A stretch of 6,368 nucleotides of DNA, from contig JBILCM010000108.1 in assembly GCA_044353165.1 (NCBI GenBank), positions 1 to 6,368 of the forward strand, in the 5' to 3' direction. A program made the translations under genes and the position numbers. Shown piece by piece: positions 1 to 5,652 of the stretch. Within the stretch, counting starts at the first letter, position 1. Each line of letters opens with the position of its first letter. The notes under the pieces are model-generated. The model was given only the letters and a program-made list of their open reading frames with translations. It had not been told where the DNA came from and did not search any database. This DNA is from JBILCM01 sp044353165. GTDB lineage: Bacteria; Bacillota; Bacilli; Paenibacillales; YIM-B00363.

Positions 1-421
1 GGATATTAACACGTAGCGCGCCCATCATCATTCCTGGCGTGATTTTGTCACAGTTAGGAATACAGACCATCCCGTCAAACCAATGCGCCGAAACAACCGT
101 CTCGAGTGAATCCGCAATGATTTCGCGTGACGGGAGTGAATAACGCATCCCAATGTGACCCATTGCAATACCATCGTCAACGCCGATCGTATTGAACTCA
201 AAAGGAACGCCTCCAGCTTCACGAATGGCTTCCTTCACAAGTTGACCGAACTCCTGCAGATGCACGTGCCCGGGTACAATATCAATATATGAATTACATA
301 CTGCGATAAACGGTTTATTGAAATCTTCTTCTTTCACACCTGCCGCTCTTAGCAAGCTCCGATGCGGTGCACGGTCAAAACCCCGTTTGATCATATCAGA
401 GCGCATTTTTTTATTTGCCAT
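1..421 (-). CDS. ilvD: Dihydroxy-acid dehydratase, N-terminal 140 residues (3' end outside window)
   Basis: IlvD dehydrates 2,3-dihydroxy-isovalerate and 2,3-dihydroxy-3-methylvalerate to the keto acids that precede valine, leucine and isoleucine; it is a cytosolic Fe-S and Mg enzyme. The translation begins MANKKMRSDMIKRGFDRAPH and contains IVPGHVHL (48-55), FNTIGVDDGIAMGHIGMRYS (76-95) and the signature CIPNCDKITPG (120-130). C124 is the expected cluster ligand, and D82/D83, D125 and K126 (the lysine carbamylated in this family) the expected metal site. G51 stands where [2Fe-2S] homologues carry Cys, as in the E. coli-type enzyme; this comparison is from memory. The family is about 560 residues, so roughly 420 are missing past position 1. 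The start at 421 is supported by GGAGGAGT at 431-438, about 9 nt upstream. It follows the ABC-F gene on the same strand after 70 bp and probably has its own promoter. Confidence 0.96.
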   Translation of the reverse strand, partial: MANKKMRSDMIKRGFDRAPHRSLLRAAGVKEEDFNKPFIAVCNSYIDIVPGHVHLQEFGQLVKEAIREAGGVPFEFNTIGVDDGIAMGHIGMRYSLPSREIIADSLETVVSAHWFDGMVCIPNCDKITPGMMMGALRVNI

Positions 422-466
422 ATTCCGATTACTCCTCCGATGTTTACTCTCAATGAATGAAATTTT

Positions 467-495
467 ATCATAATCTCTAGTATTCTACCACTCAA
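467..495 (-). promoter_or_regulatory. Candidate sigma-A promoter for ilvD
   Basis: Read on the minus strand, TTGAGT (495-490) is followed after exactly 17 nt by TATGAT (472-467), matching 4/6 and 5/6 of the sigma-A consensus. Transcription would begin near 460, giving a leader of about 39 nt before the ilvD ATG. The -35 box overlaps the TGA stop codon of the upstream ABC-F gene (494-492). The leader is too short for a T-box. Seen by eye only. Confidence 0.55.
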
Positions 496-2048
496 AAAAC
501 TTTGGTTGTCCAAGCTTCACAATTCCAAATGTCAGTCGCAATTTCTTGATAAAATTCAGGTTCGTGGGAGATGAGCAGGATACTTCCCCGGTAAGCTTGC
601 AGCGCACGTTGCAATTCGGCCTTGGCATCGACATCCAAATGATTGGTAGGCTCATCCAAAACAAGCAGATTCGTCTCGCGATTGATCAATTTGCAAAGTC
701 GTACTTTCGCTTTCTCGCCGCCGCTTAAAACATCAATTTTGCTTTCAATATGTTTGGTTGTAAGTCCGCAACGAGCTAAAGCAGCCCTTACTTCAAACTG
801 TGAATAAGCAGGGAACGCAGCCCATATTTCATCAATGCACGTTTTGCCGCTGCTGTTCTTCATTTCTTGCTCAAAATAACCCACATGAAGATAATCACCT
901 AATGTTACCCCGCCGCTAATTGCGGGAATTTCACCGAGTATGCTTCGAAGCAATGTTGTTTTTCCAATCCCGTTCGCACCAACAAGGGCGACCTTCTGTC
1001 CACGCTCCATCCGTAAGTCAAGAGGTTGAGAAAGCGGACTCTCATATCCAATTACGAGTGCGTTGGTTTCAAATATGACTTTACCCGCAGCGCGCGCTTC
1101 TTTGAATGAAAATTGCGGTTTCGGTTTTTCTTTCGCGAGCTCAATGACATCCATCTTATCCAACTTCTTCTGTCGAGACATCGCCATATTCCGAGTGGAT
1201 ACCCTGGCTTTATTGCGCGCGACAAAATCTTTCAGGTCGGCAATTTCTTGTTGTTGTCGCTTGTACGCGGATTCCAATTGTGATTTTTTCGCTTCATAGA
1301 CGTTCTGAAAATGTTCATAATCGCCCACATACCGTGTGAGTTCTTGGTTTTCTACATGGTAAATGAGATTGACGACACTATTGAGGAATGGGATATCGTG
1401 GGAAATTAAAATAAACGCATTATCATAGTTTTGCAAATATCGTTTGAGCCATTCAATATGTTGTTCATCCAAATAGTTTGTGGGTTCATCAAGCAACAAG
1501 ATGTCAGGTTTCTCTAACAATAATTTCGCGAGCAATACTTTCGTACGTTGGCCACCGCTCAACTCTTGCACATCACGTTCTAACCCAATATCTTCAAGCC
1601 CTAGTCCTCTAGCAATTTCTTCTACTTTGCCATCAATGACATAAAAATCATTGGCTGTAAGCATGTCCTGAATGTAGCCGACTTCTTCTAGCATGTTCTC
1701 CATCGCTTCAGGCGTTGCTTCACCCATGTGTTCATACAATGCGTTCATTCGCTGTTCTGCGTCAAACAAATATTGAAACGCGGTCTTCAGTACATCACGA
1801 ATGGTGAACCCGCGTTGTAAGATGGCGTGTTGATCCAAATAACCGACACGCACATGTTTCGACCATTCCACTTTACCTGCGTCGGGTTCAAGTTTACCCG
1901 TTACGATGTTCATGAATGTTGACTTGCCCTCGCCGTTGGCGCCAACAAAGCCGATATGCTCGCCTTTGAGCAAGCGAAAGGAAACATCATTAAAAATAGC
2001 CCGGTCTCCAAAGCCATGCGATAAATTCGATACAGTCAGAATGCTCAT
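492..2048 (-). CDS. yfmM: ABC-F ribosome-associated ATPase, YfmM type (518 aa)
   Basis: This is a soluble ATPase with two ABC domains and no membrane segment, as in the ABC-F family, whose members bind the ribosomal E site and act in translation or antibiotic protection rather than transport. Domain 1 has Walker A GANGEGKST (36-44), signature LSGGQ (163-167), Walker B LLLDEP (184-189; catalytic E188) and switch ISHD (215-218). Domain 2 has GANGIGKTT (357-365), LSGGE (441-445), LVLDEP (462-467; E466) and ISHE (493-496). The basic, helical linker between them (about 240-320, including ARNKARVSTR) fits the P-site-tRNA interaction region. Length and the first residues, MSILTVSNLSHGFGDRAIF, match B. 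subtilis YfmM as I recall it. The frame is open 21 codons further upstream, but ATG 2048 is preferred: AAAAAGG lies about 9 nt upstream and the family start is MSIL. Both domains look intact, so this is a housekeeping-type member, with no clear reason to call it a resistance factor. Confidence 0.93.
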   Translation of the reverse strand: MSILTVSNLSHGFGDRAIFNDVSFRLLKGEHIGFVGANGEGKSTFMNIVTGKLEPDAGKVEWSKHVRVGYLDQHAILQRGFTIRDVLKTAFQYLFDAEQRMNALYEHMGEATPEAMENMLEEVGYIQDMLTANDFYVIDGKVEEIARGLGLEDIGLERDVQELSGGQRTKVLLAKLLLEKPDILLLDEPTNYLDEQHIEWLKRYLQNYDNAFILISHDIPFLNSVVNLIYHVENQELTRYVGDYEHFQNVYEAKKSQLESAYKRQQQEIADLKDFVARNKARVSTRNMAMSRQKKLDKMDVIELAKEKPKPQFSFKEARAAGKVIFETNALVIGYESPLSQPLDLRMERGQKVALVGANGIGKTTLLRSILGEIPAISGGVTLGDYLHVGYFEQEMKNSSGKTCIDEIWAAFPAYSQFEVRAALARCGLTTKHIESKIDVLSGGEKAKVRLCKLINRETNLLVLDEPTNHLDVDAKAELQRALQAYRGSILLISHEPEFYQEIATDIWNCEAWTTKVF

Positions 2049-2082
2049 GTTTGTGCACCTTTTTCTAATAGAATACAACATG

Positions 2083-2111
2083 ATTATATAGCGACAACGT
2101 CTGTGATACAA
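2083..2111 (-). promoter_or_regulatory. Candidate promoter of the ABC-F gene
   Basis: On the minus strand, TTGTAT (2111-2106) is followed after 17 nt by a perfect TATAAT (2088-2083). The leader would be about 28 nt and includes the AAGG ribosome binding site. A weaker alternative, TTGTCG with TATTCT at 16 nt spacing, lies slightly downstream. The boxes coincide with those of the opposing promoter for the nuclease gene. Confidence 0.55.
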
Positions 2112-2112
2112 T
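2084..2112 (+). promoter_or_regulatory. Candidate extended -10 promoter of the nuclease gene
   Basis: TACAAT at 2107-2112 is preceded by TG plus one base (2104-2106), an extended -10 that can work without a good -35. The hexamer 17 nt upstream, TTATAT (2084-2089), is a poor -35. The start would be near 2119. GGAGGGG at 2124-2130 then serves the ATG at 2136, which leaves a very short leader. Confidence 0.5.
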
Positions 2113-2135
2113 GAACAAAATACGGAGGGGAACTT

Positions 2136-2807
2136 ATGTTGCGTTCATTCTTATGGATTCCAATGGTAGCGATTGCCTTCTTCGCAGTTAGCGCTTGTGG
2201 GATGGGGCAAGGAAAAGATGCCGACACCAACCCGTCACGATTATGCTATCCTGTATTGCGGGTTGTGGACGGGGATACGTTGCGAATACGCATGGAAGGC
2301 GGACAAGAAGAAGTGATTCGCCTGTTAGGCATTGATACTCCTGAAACGGTAAAACCCAATTCACCGGTTGAACCGTATGGGAAAGAAGCAAGTCAATTTG
2401 CAAAGGATACATTGCTGAATGAAACGATGTGTCTTGAGTTTGATGTGCAGCAGCGGGACAAATATGATAGGTTGCTAGCTTACGTTTATCTGGAGGATGG
2501 AACTTTTGTGAACGAACTGCTTCTCCTGGAAGGATACGCGCAAGTCTTGACGATTCCTCCGAATGTGAAATATGCCCAACAATTTGTGGAGAGTCAACGA
2601 ATAGCGAGGGATGCTGGCAAAGGTTTGTGGTCGGGCTCCATGCCATCGGCACAGGGGCAATCACAGTCGGATCGGGATTGTTCGGACTTCTCAAATAGGA
2701 AACAAGCGCAAGTCTTCTTTGAAGCCGAAGGTGGCCCGCAGCGAGACCCGCACCGCCTGGATGGCGACGGCGATGGCATCGCATGCGATTCTTTGCCTTT
2801 GGAATGA
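2136..2807 (+). CDS. Thermonuclease-family lipoprotein with C-terminal Excalibur domain (223 aa)
   Basis: A predicted extracellular, membrane-anchored, Ca-dependent nuclease. A lipoprotein signal (1-20) ends in lipobox V18-S19-A20-C21, so C21 should be lipidated. The staphylococcal-nuclease fold spans about 37-166: VVDGDT (43-48), RLLGIDTPE (62-70), YGKEAS (81-86), RDKYDRLLAYVY (107-118) and GKGLW (161-165). All residues equivalent to the S. aureus catalytic site are present: D47 (D21), R62 (R35), D67 (D40), E70 (E43) and R112 (R87). A short Gln/Ser-rich spacer leads to an Excalibur domain (about 181-219) with DCSDF and the Ca-loop DGDGDGIACD (209-218). The order nuclease then Excalibur is common in Bacillales surface nucleases. 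The natural role may be degradation of external DNA or RNA for nutrients. GGAGGGG upstream fixes the start. No terminator is visible before the next gene, 48 bp away, so read-through is possible, although the two functions are unrelated. Confidence 0.95.
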   Translation: MLRSFLWIPMVAIAFFAVSACGMGQGKDADTNPSRLCYPVLRVVDGDTLRIRMEGGQEEVIRLLGIDTPETVKPNSPVEPYGKEASQFAKDTLLNETMCLEFDVQQRDKYDRLLAYVYLEDGTFVNELLLLEGYAQVLTIPPNVKYAQQFVESQRIARDAGKGLWSGSMPSAQGQSQSDRDCSDFSNRKQAQVFFEAEGGPQRDPHRLDGDGDGIACDSLPLE

Positions 2808-2828
2808 TGCGATTGTTGTCGAAATAAT
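2799..2828 (+). promoter_or_regulatory. Possible promoter of the AraR-type regulator
   Basis: TTGGAA (2799-2804) is followed after 18 nt by AATAAT (2823-2828), 4/6 and 5/6 matches to sigma-A. The -35 lies in the last codons of the nuclease gene. The predicted start near 2835 falls inside the operator-like dyad, which would suit autorepression. TATACT at 2830-2835 is another possible -10 but has no fitting -35. Confidence 0.4.
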
Positions 2829-2837
2829 GTATACTTT
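2826..2837. promoter_or_regulatory. Operator-like site O1 at the regulator's own promoter
   Basis: The site AATGTATACTTT is centred on the palindrome GTATAC (2829-2834). It sits in a wider imperfect dyad, 2820-2843, where 9 of 12 base pairs match. The 14-mer AATAATGTATACTT (2823-2836) recurs exactly at 3992-4005. Its overlap with the promoter suggests autoregulation. Binding by the adjacent regulator is inferred. Confidence 0.5.
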
Positions 2838-2855
2838 TTGTCGGAAGGAGCGTTG

Positions 2856-3971
2856 ATGATGAATCAAATGAAAAAAATACCCATGTACCGAATCATCGTT
2901 GAAGATTTGAAGCGAAAAATCAATTTGCAAGAGTTTGATCCTTCCCAACCGTTCCCCTCACATATAGAGTTAAGCGAATGGTACAAAACTTCCGCAATTA
3001 CGACAAGAAGAGCATTATCGGAGTTGGCGAACGAAGGATTGTTGAAACGTATTCAAAAGAAAGGTTCGTTCTTAGTCCCGAATCAAAAAAGGGATGAAGC
3101 ACAGCATATCTCAAAACGTTCAATTGAAAAAATCTATTTTGTATACCATTTAGAAACATTACAATTGTTAGAAGGAAGGTTTTATTCGGAATTGTTGGAA
3201 GGATTGCAACATGCTTGCGATCAGCATGGGGTCATGCTACACATGTGGGACATGGGGGAAGCGATGCAACTACCGGACGAGGAGAATGCAGGCTTCGTAC
3301 TATTGCCTACGTTCATGCTCGATCAGAATGATCTCTCTATTGATGTTCTAAAAAAGTGGCAAGAAGAGCAACGAAATCTGGTAACAATTCATTATCGTTT
3401 TCCTCATCTCCAAATCCCTTATGTAATCGTAGACAATTTAACGGGCGGGTATTTAGCGACAGAGCATTTGTTAAGCTTAGGTCATACACGGATTGGTATA
3501 ATTCTGACTGGCAATTCATATTACGAAATGAATCAAGAATTTTCACTGCGTCTGCAAGGGTATAAACTCGCTTTGAGTCAACACAAGATTCATTTTGATG
3601 TCGAACTGGTGAATGTGGTCAGTGGTCACAGTGAACTCGAAAGCATGGGTTATCAAGCGTTCCAACAACTTGCGAATTTGTCTGACCCGCCTACAGCGAT
3701 TTTTGCGACGAGCGATTATAAAGCGTTGGGTGTCTTGAAAGCGGCGACGGAACGCAACTTATGTGTGCCTGGCGACTTGAGCATTGTCGGTTATGATGAT
3801 TTGTTGTTAGGACAATTCACATCGCCTACGCTCACAACGGTAAAACAAAATTCGTATTTATTAGGCAAGAAAGCATTTGAGTTGCTACATTTTGATTACT
3901 CGCGAGCGAATATGCGTGATGAAATTGTACCAGAGTTGATCAAACGGGGGAGTACAGGTCCGATCAAGTGA
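2856..3971 (+). CDS. AraR-type transcriptional regulator: GntR winged helix plus LacI/GalR-type sensor (371 aa)
   Basis: A DNA-binding sugar sensor, most likely a repressor released by its ligand. Residues about 9-77 form a GntR-family winged helix: MYRIIVEDLKRKI, then FPSHIELSEWY, the recognition helix region TSAITTRRALSELANEGLL (45-63) and the wing KGSFLV (69-74). Residues about 90-367 are a periplasmic-binding-protein-like sensor of the LacI/GalR kind: VDNLTGGYLATEHLLSLGHTRIGI (192-215), FATSDYKALGVLKAA (283-297), VPGDLSIVGYDD (304-315), SPTLTTVKQN (323-332) and a terminal ELIKRGST. This chimera is the architecture of B. subtilis AraR, but the ligand here need not be arabinose. AAGGAG at 2845-2850 serves ATG 2856 (5 nt) or the next ATG at 2859 (8 nt); the two cannot be separated. 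An in-frame TTG at 2838 lies before the RBS and is unlikely. It precedes the binding-protein gene by 178 bp, and shared motifs link it to that promoter. Confidence 0.95.
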   Translation: MMNQMKKIPMYRIIVEDLKRKINLQEFDPSQPFPSHIELSEWYKTSAITTRRALSELANEGLLKRIQKKGSFLVPNQKRDEAQHISKRSIEKIYFVYHLETLQLLEGRFYSELLEGLQHACDQHGVMLHMWDMGEAMQLPDEENAGFVLLPTFMLDQNDLSIDVLKKWQEEQRNLVTIHYRFPHLQIPYVIVDNLTGGYLATEHLLSLGHTRIGIILTGNSYYEMNQEFSLRLQGYKLALSQHKIHFDVELVNVVSGHSELESMGYQAFQQLANLSDPPTAIFATSDYKALGVLKAATERNLCVPGDLSIVGYDDLLLGQFTSPTLTTVKQNSYLLGKKAFELLHFDYSRANMRDEIVPELIKRGSTGPIK

Positions 3972-3972
3972 C

Positions 3973-3984
3973 AATGTACACAAA
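3973..3984. promoter_or_regulatory. Operator-like site O2
   Basis: AATGTACACAAA begins two bases after the regulator's stop codon and includes the palindrome TGTACA (3975-3980). It is the most divergent of the four related sites and starts 22 bp, about two helical turns, before O3. Confidence 0.35.
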
Positions 3985-3994
3985 ATTCATTAAT

Positions 3995-4006
3995 AATGTA
4001 TACTTA
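3995..4006. promoter_or_regulatory. Operator-like site O3
   Basis: AATGTATACTTA, centred on GTATAC (3998-4003). With its left flank it repeats 14 bp of the O1 region exactly. It lies about 50 bp upstream of the predicted -35 box of the binding-protein gene, so control from here would need looping or cooperative contact with O4, as AraR is known to do in B. subtilis. Confidence 0.5.
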
Positions 4007-4033
4007 ATATTCTTATTTTTATTAATTATTTAT

Positions 4034-4045
4034 AATGTATATTTT
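4034..4045. promoter_or_regulatory. Operator-like site O4 next to the -35 box
   Basis: AATGTATATTTT lies 39 bp after the start of O3 and ends 3 bases before the predicted -35 box (4049). It overlaps a perfect TATAAT (4031-4036) that has no good -35, so it may block either promoter. The stretch 3990-4050 is almost pure A/T and could also act as an UP element. Confidence 0.45.
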
Positions 4046-4048
4046 ATA

Positions 4049-4077
4049 TTGACTAATGGCACCCCTGGTGGTAAGAT
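4049..4077 (+). promoter_or_regulatory. Promoter of the sugar-binding protein gene/operon
   Basis: TTGACT (4049-4054, 5/6) is followed after 17 nt by TAAGAT (4072-4077, 4/6). An extended -10 TGG stands directly before it (4069-4071). The start would be near 4084, leaving a leader of about 65 nt that holds the cre box and a stem-loop. The upstream A/T tract may raise its strength. Confidence 0.6.
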
Positions 4078-4091
4078 TTAGACGAATCTAC

Positions 4092-4129
4092 TGTGTAAAC
4101 GTTTTCTTCGGACATGGGAGATTTACACA
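4092..4129 (+). other. Leader stem-loop enclosing the cre box
   Basis: TGTGTAAA (4092-4099) and TTTACACA (4122-4129) are perfect 8-bp inverted repeats. Inside, TCTTC (4105-4109) can pair with GGAGA (4117-4121, one G-U pair), leaving a 5-nt bulge and a 7-nt loop. It ends 7 nt before the AGGGGG ribosome binding site. It may affect leader stability or translation, or be chance in an A/U-rich stretch. It matches no riboswitch class that I recognise. Confidence 0.35.
4094..4107 (+). promoter_or_regulatory. Catabolite-responsive element (cre) for CcpA
   Basis: TGTAAACGTTTTCT matches the consensus TGWAANCGNTNWCA at 13 of 14 positions (last base T instead of A). It begins about 10 bp after the predicted transcription start, a position from which CcpA with HPr-Ser-P usually blocks transcription. 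This implies repression when preferred sugars are present. Confidence 0.65.
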
Positions 4130-4136
4130 AATTTCT

Positions 4137-4152
4137 AGGGGGAATTGCATTG
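4137..4152 (+). promoter_or_regulatory. Ribosome binding site that favours a TTG start
   Basis: AGGGGG (4137-4142) lies 7 nt before TTG 4150 but 13 nt before the in-frame ATG 4156. The spacing argues for TTG, which adds only two residues (M-V). The in-frame ATG at 4114 has no ribosome binding site and lies in the leader hairpin. Confidence 0.55.
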
Positions 4153-5514
4153 GTAATGAAGGCAGCTTTACAAAGGGGATTGCTTTTGTTTTTGATGTTT
4201 ACTCTCATTATTGGCATGGTCGCATGTAGCAACGCTACAGAAGAAGCGCCAGAGGAAGCGCCGCAAGCCACTGAACCTGAAGTGGACAAAACACCGGTTG
4301 AAATTACGATTACGACTTGGGTGCCTGCGGACAGTCCGGAGTGGAATCGTATTTCTAAGGCATTCACAGAGAAGTACCCTTGGATCACGGTGAAATGGTT
4401 GTTTAACGAACCAGGAGAAAAAACGTTGAAAGCTGTCACCGAGAGCATTGCAGCTGGAACCCCAATTGATATTTTCTGGAATAATACATTCTATGATGTT
4501 GTTAAACAAGGACTGGCTGAGAATTTGGATCCATTCATTCAGGCAGATTCAGAATTTCAAGCATATCCGTTTAACCCTGGTATTCTTGAACCGTTCCAAT
4601 ATCAAGGTTCTCAGTATGGATTATCCCGCGGGAATGACACGTTCGTTTTCTTCTATAACAAAGACATCTTAGACAAATACGGTGTTCCTTATCCGACGAA
4701 TGACTGGTCGTGGGAAGATTTGAAAGAGATGGCGAAAAAAACGACGAAGCCTGATGATAAAGTTTGGGGTTTAGGCAACGATCCGATCATGCACATCTTC
4801 GCAGCAATGGGTCTTCCAGCAGCCAATGGCAGCACCGACCATATTATGAACCTCAATGGCGATTTGAGCGGTGCATTCACTTATAACGCTGCTGACACGA
4901 AAGTGATGGACGACTTGCAATGGTATGCCGATCTCATGGTGAAAGACGGCGTCATGCTCAACGGCAAACGTCAAGAGAAAGCCGGTATAGAAGGTGATAT
5001 GTTCGCGAACGGTAATGCAGCGTTCTATTATCACGTTTCCCCTACGATACCTGGTTTTAAAGACGCGTGGAAATTCAATTGGGATATCGCTCCAACACCA
5101 AAAGGAAAAGCGAAGCAAGTCGGCGTTTCGTTCAACAACCCTATGTTTTTGGCCAAAGCATCAAAACACAAACAACAAGCCTTTGAATTTATGAAATTCT
5201 GGGCAGCCTCTGTCGAAGGTCAGAAAATATTGATGGATATTGGCGGTTCGTTGCCAAACTCATCAGCGGCTGAAATTACAGATGCTTTCAAAGCATTAAA
5301 AACGTATGAAGGCTTGAATGTGGATGCTTTGATTTATGCATCTCAAATCGGTCAGACCGATCCTACGATCTTTTTACCTGGTGGCGCTGCGATCAATGAG
5401 GGCAACGGTGGTTTCCATGGCGAAGTGATCGAGAATGAGAAAACGGCATATGATTATTTCCCTGCTGTGGTGGACAAAACGAATGCTGCAATTAAAGAAG
5501 CACAGGCCCAATAA
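4150..5514 (+). CDS. ABC sugar importer, family 1 substrate-binding lipoprotein (454 aa)
   Basis: It captures a sugar outside the membrane and delivers it to an ABC permease. From the TTG start, a basic N-terminus and hydrophobic stretch (about 10-24) lead to lipobox M23-V24-A25-C26; C26 is the likely lipid anchor. An acidic Glu/Pro/Ala linker (about 27-50) follows. The mature domain is a type 1 extracellular solute-binding protein: EITITTW (51-57), the EKYPWITVKW strand (74-83), GTPIDIFW (103-110), the family hallmark FFYNKDILDKYGVPYP (167-182), DWSWEDLKEMA (185-195), then FANGNAAFYY (285-294) and AFEFMKFW (344-351). Length is normal for the family. Several aromatic residues could stack on a sugar, but the ligand cannot be deduced. 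It is followed not by permease genes but, after a stem-loop, by an enolase-superfamily gene. Predicted control is by the upstream AraR-type regulator and CcpA. The start is TTG 4150 or ATG 4156. Confidence 0.93.
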   Translation: MVMKAALQRGLLLFLMFTLIIGMVACSNATEEAPEEAPQATEPEVDKTPVEITITTWVPADSPEWNRISKAFTEKYPWITVKWLFNEPGEKTLKAVTESIAAGTPIDIFWNNTFYDVVKQGLAENLDPFIQADSEFQAYPFNPGILEPFQYQGSQYGLSRGNDTFVFFYNKDILDKYGVPYPTNDWSWEDLKEMAKKTTKPDDKVWGLGNDPIMHIFAAMGLPAANGSTDHIMNLNGDLSGAFTYNAADTKVMDDLQWYADLMVKDGVMLNGKRQEKAGIEGDMFANGNAAFYYHVSPTIPGFKDAWKFNWDIAPTPKGKAKQVGVSFNNPMFLAKASKHKQQAFEFMKFWAASVEGQKILMDIGGSLPNSSAAEITDAFKALKTYEGLNVDALIYASQIGQTDPTIFLPGGAAINEGNGGFHGEVIENEKTAYDYFPAVVDKTNAAIKEAQAQ

Positions 5515-5550
5515 ACCCCAATCGGGTGCATCTTCATAATGTTGCAATTG

Positions 5551-5579
5551 CTAAGCCATAGCTAAACACTATGGCTTAG
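5551..5579 (+). terminator. Stem-loop after the binding-protein gene: partial terminator or 3'-end stabiliser
   Basis: CTAAGCCATAG (5551-5561) and CTATGGCTTAG (5569-5579) form a perfect 11-bp stem with a 7-nt loop, 36 nt after the stop codon. The bases that follow are not a run of T, so this is not a classical intrinsic terminator. In sugar-importer operons such hairpins often protect the binding-protein mRNA, so that more binding protein than enzyme or permease is made. The rest of 5515-5652 holds nothing else I can support. Confidence 0.55.
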
Positions 5580-5652
5580 AGTCTTGTGTGCACTGTGGCA
5601 ACCGGACATGGTTTTTAACAAGGTGATCTAATAACAGAATGGAGTAGAGTAA

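Noticed and set aside
494..515. Possible intrinsic terminator at the end of the ABC-F gene (weak stem then six U)
   Set aside because: The stem is only about 5 bp with a bulge and lies within the final codons; the T-run is part of the last codons and stop.
2188..2784. 198-codon minus-strand open frame opposite the nuclease gene
   Set aside because: The plus strand has a complete nuclease-Excalibur protein with all catalytic residues. The opposite frame has no recognisable domain and no ribosome binding site.
2778..2789. 12-bp perfect palindrome ATCGCATGCGAT
   Set aside because: It lies in codons for the conserved Excalibur residues GIACD, so the protein sequence explains it.
2611..2856. 81-codon plus-strand frame spanning the nuclease end and regulator start
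   Set aside because: It is out of frame with two well-supported genes, has no domain and covers a likely promoter.
4031..4036. Perfect TATAAT as the main promoter of the binding-protein gene
   Set aside because: No acceptable -35 lies 16-18 nt upstream, whereas 4049-4077 has both boxes plus an extended -10. It is kept only as an alternative.
4078..4149. Riboswitch in the binding-protein leader
   Set aside because: The predicted leader of about 65 nt is short and shows no conserved motif of a class I know; a simple hairpin and the cre box account for what is visible.
5608..5631. Seven-codon mini-ORF (ATG to TAA) before the enolase-superfamily gene
   Set aside because: No ribosome binding site precedes it, and nothing suggests a leader peptide.
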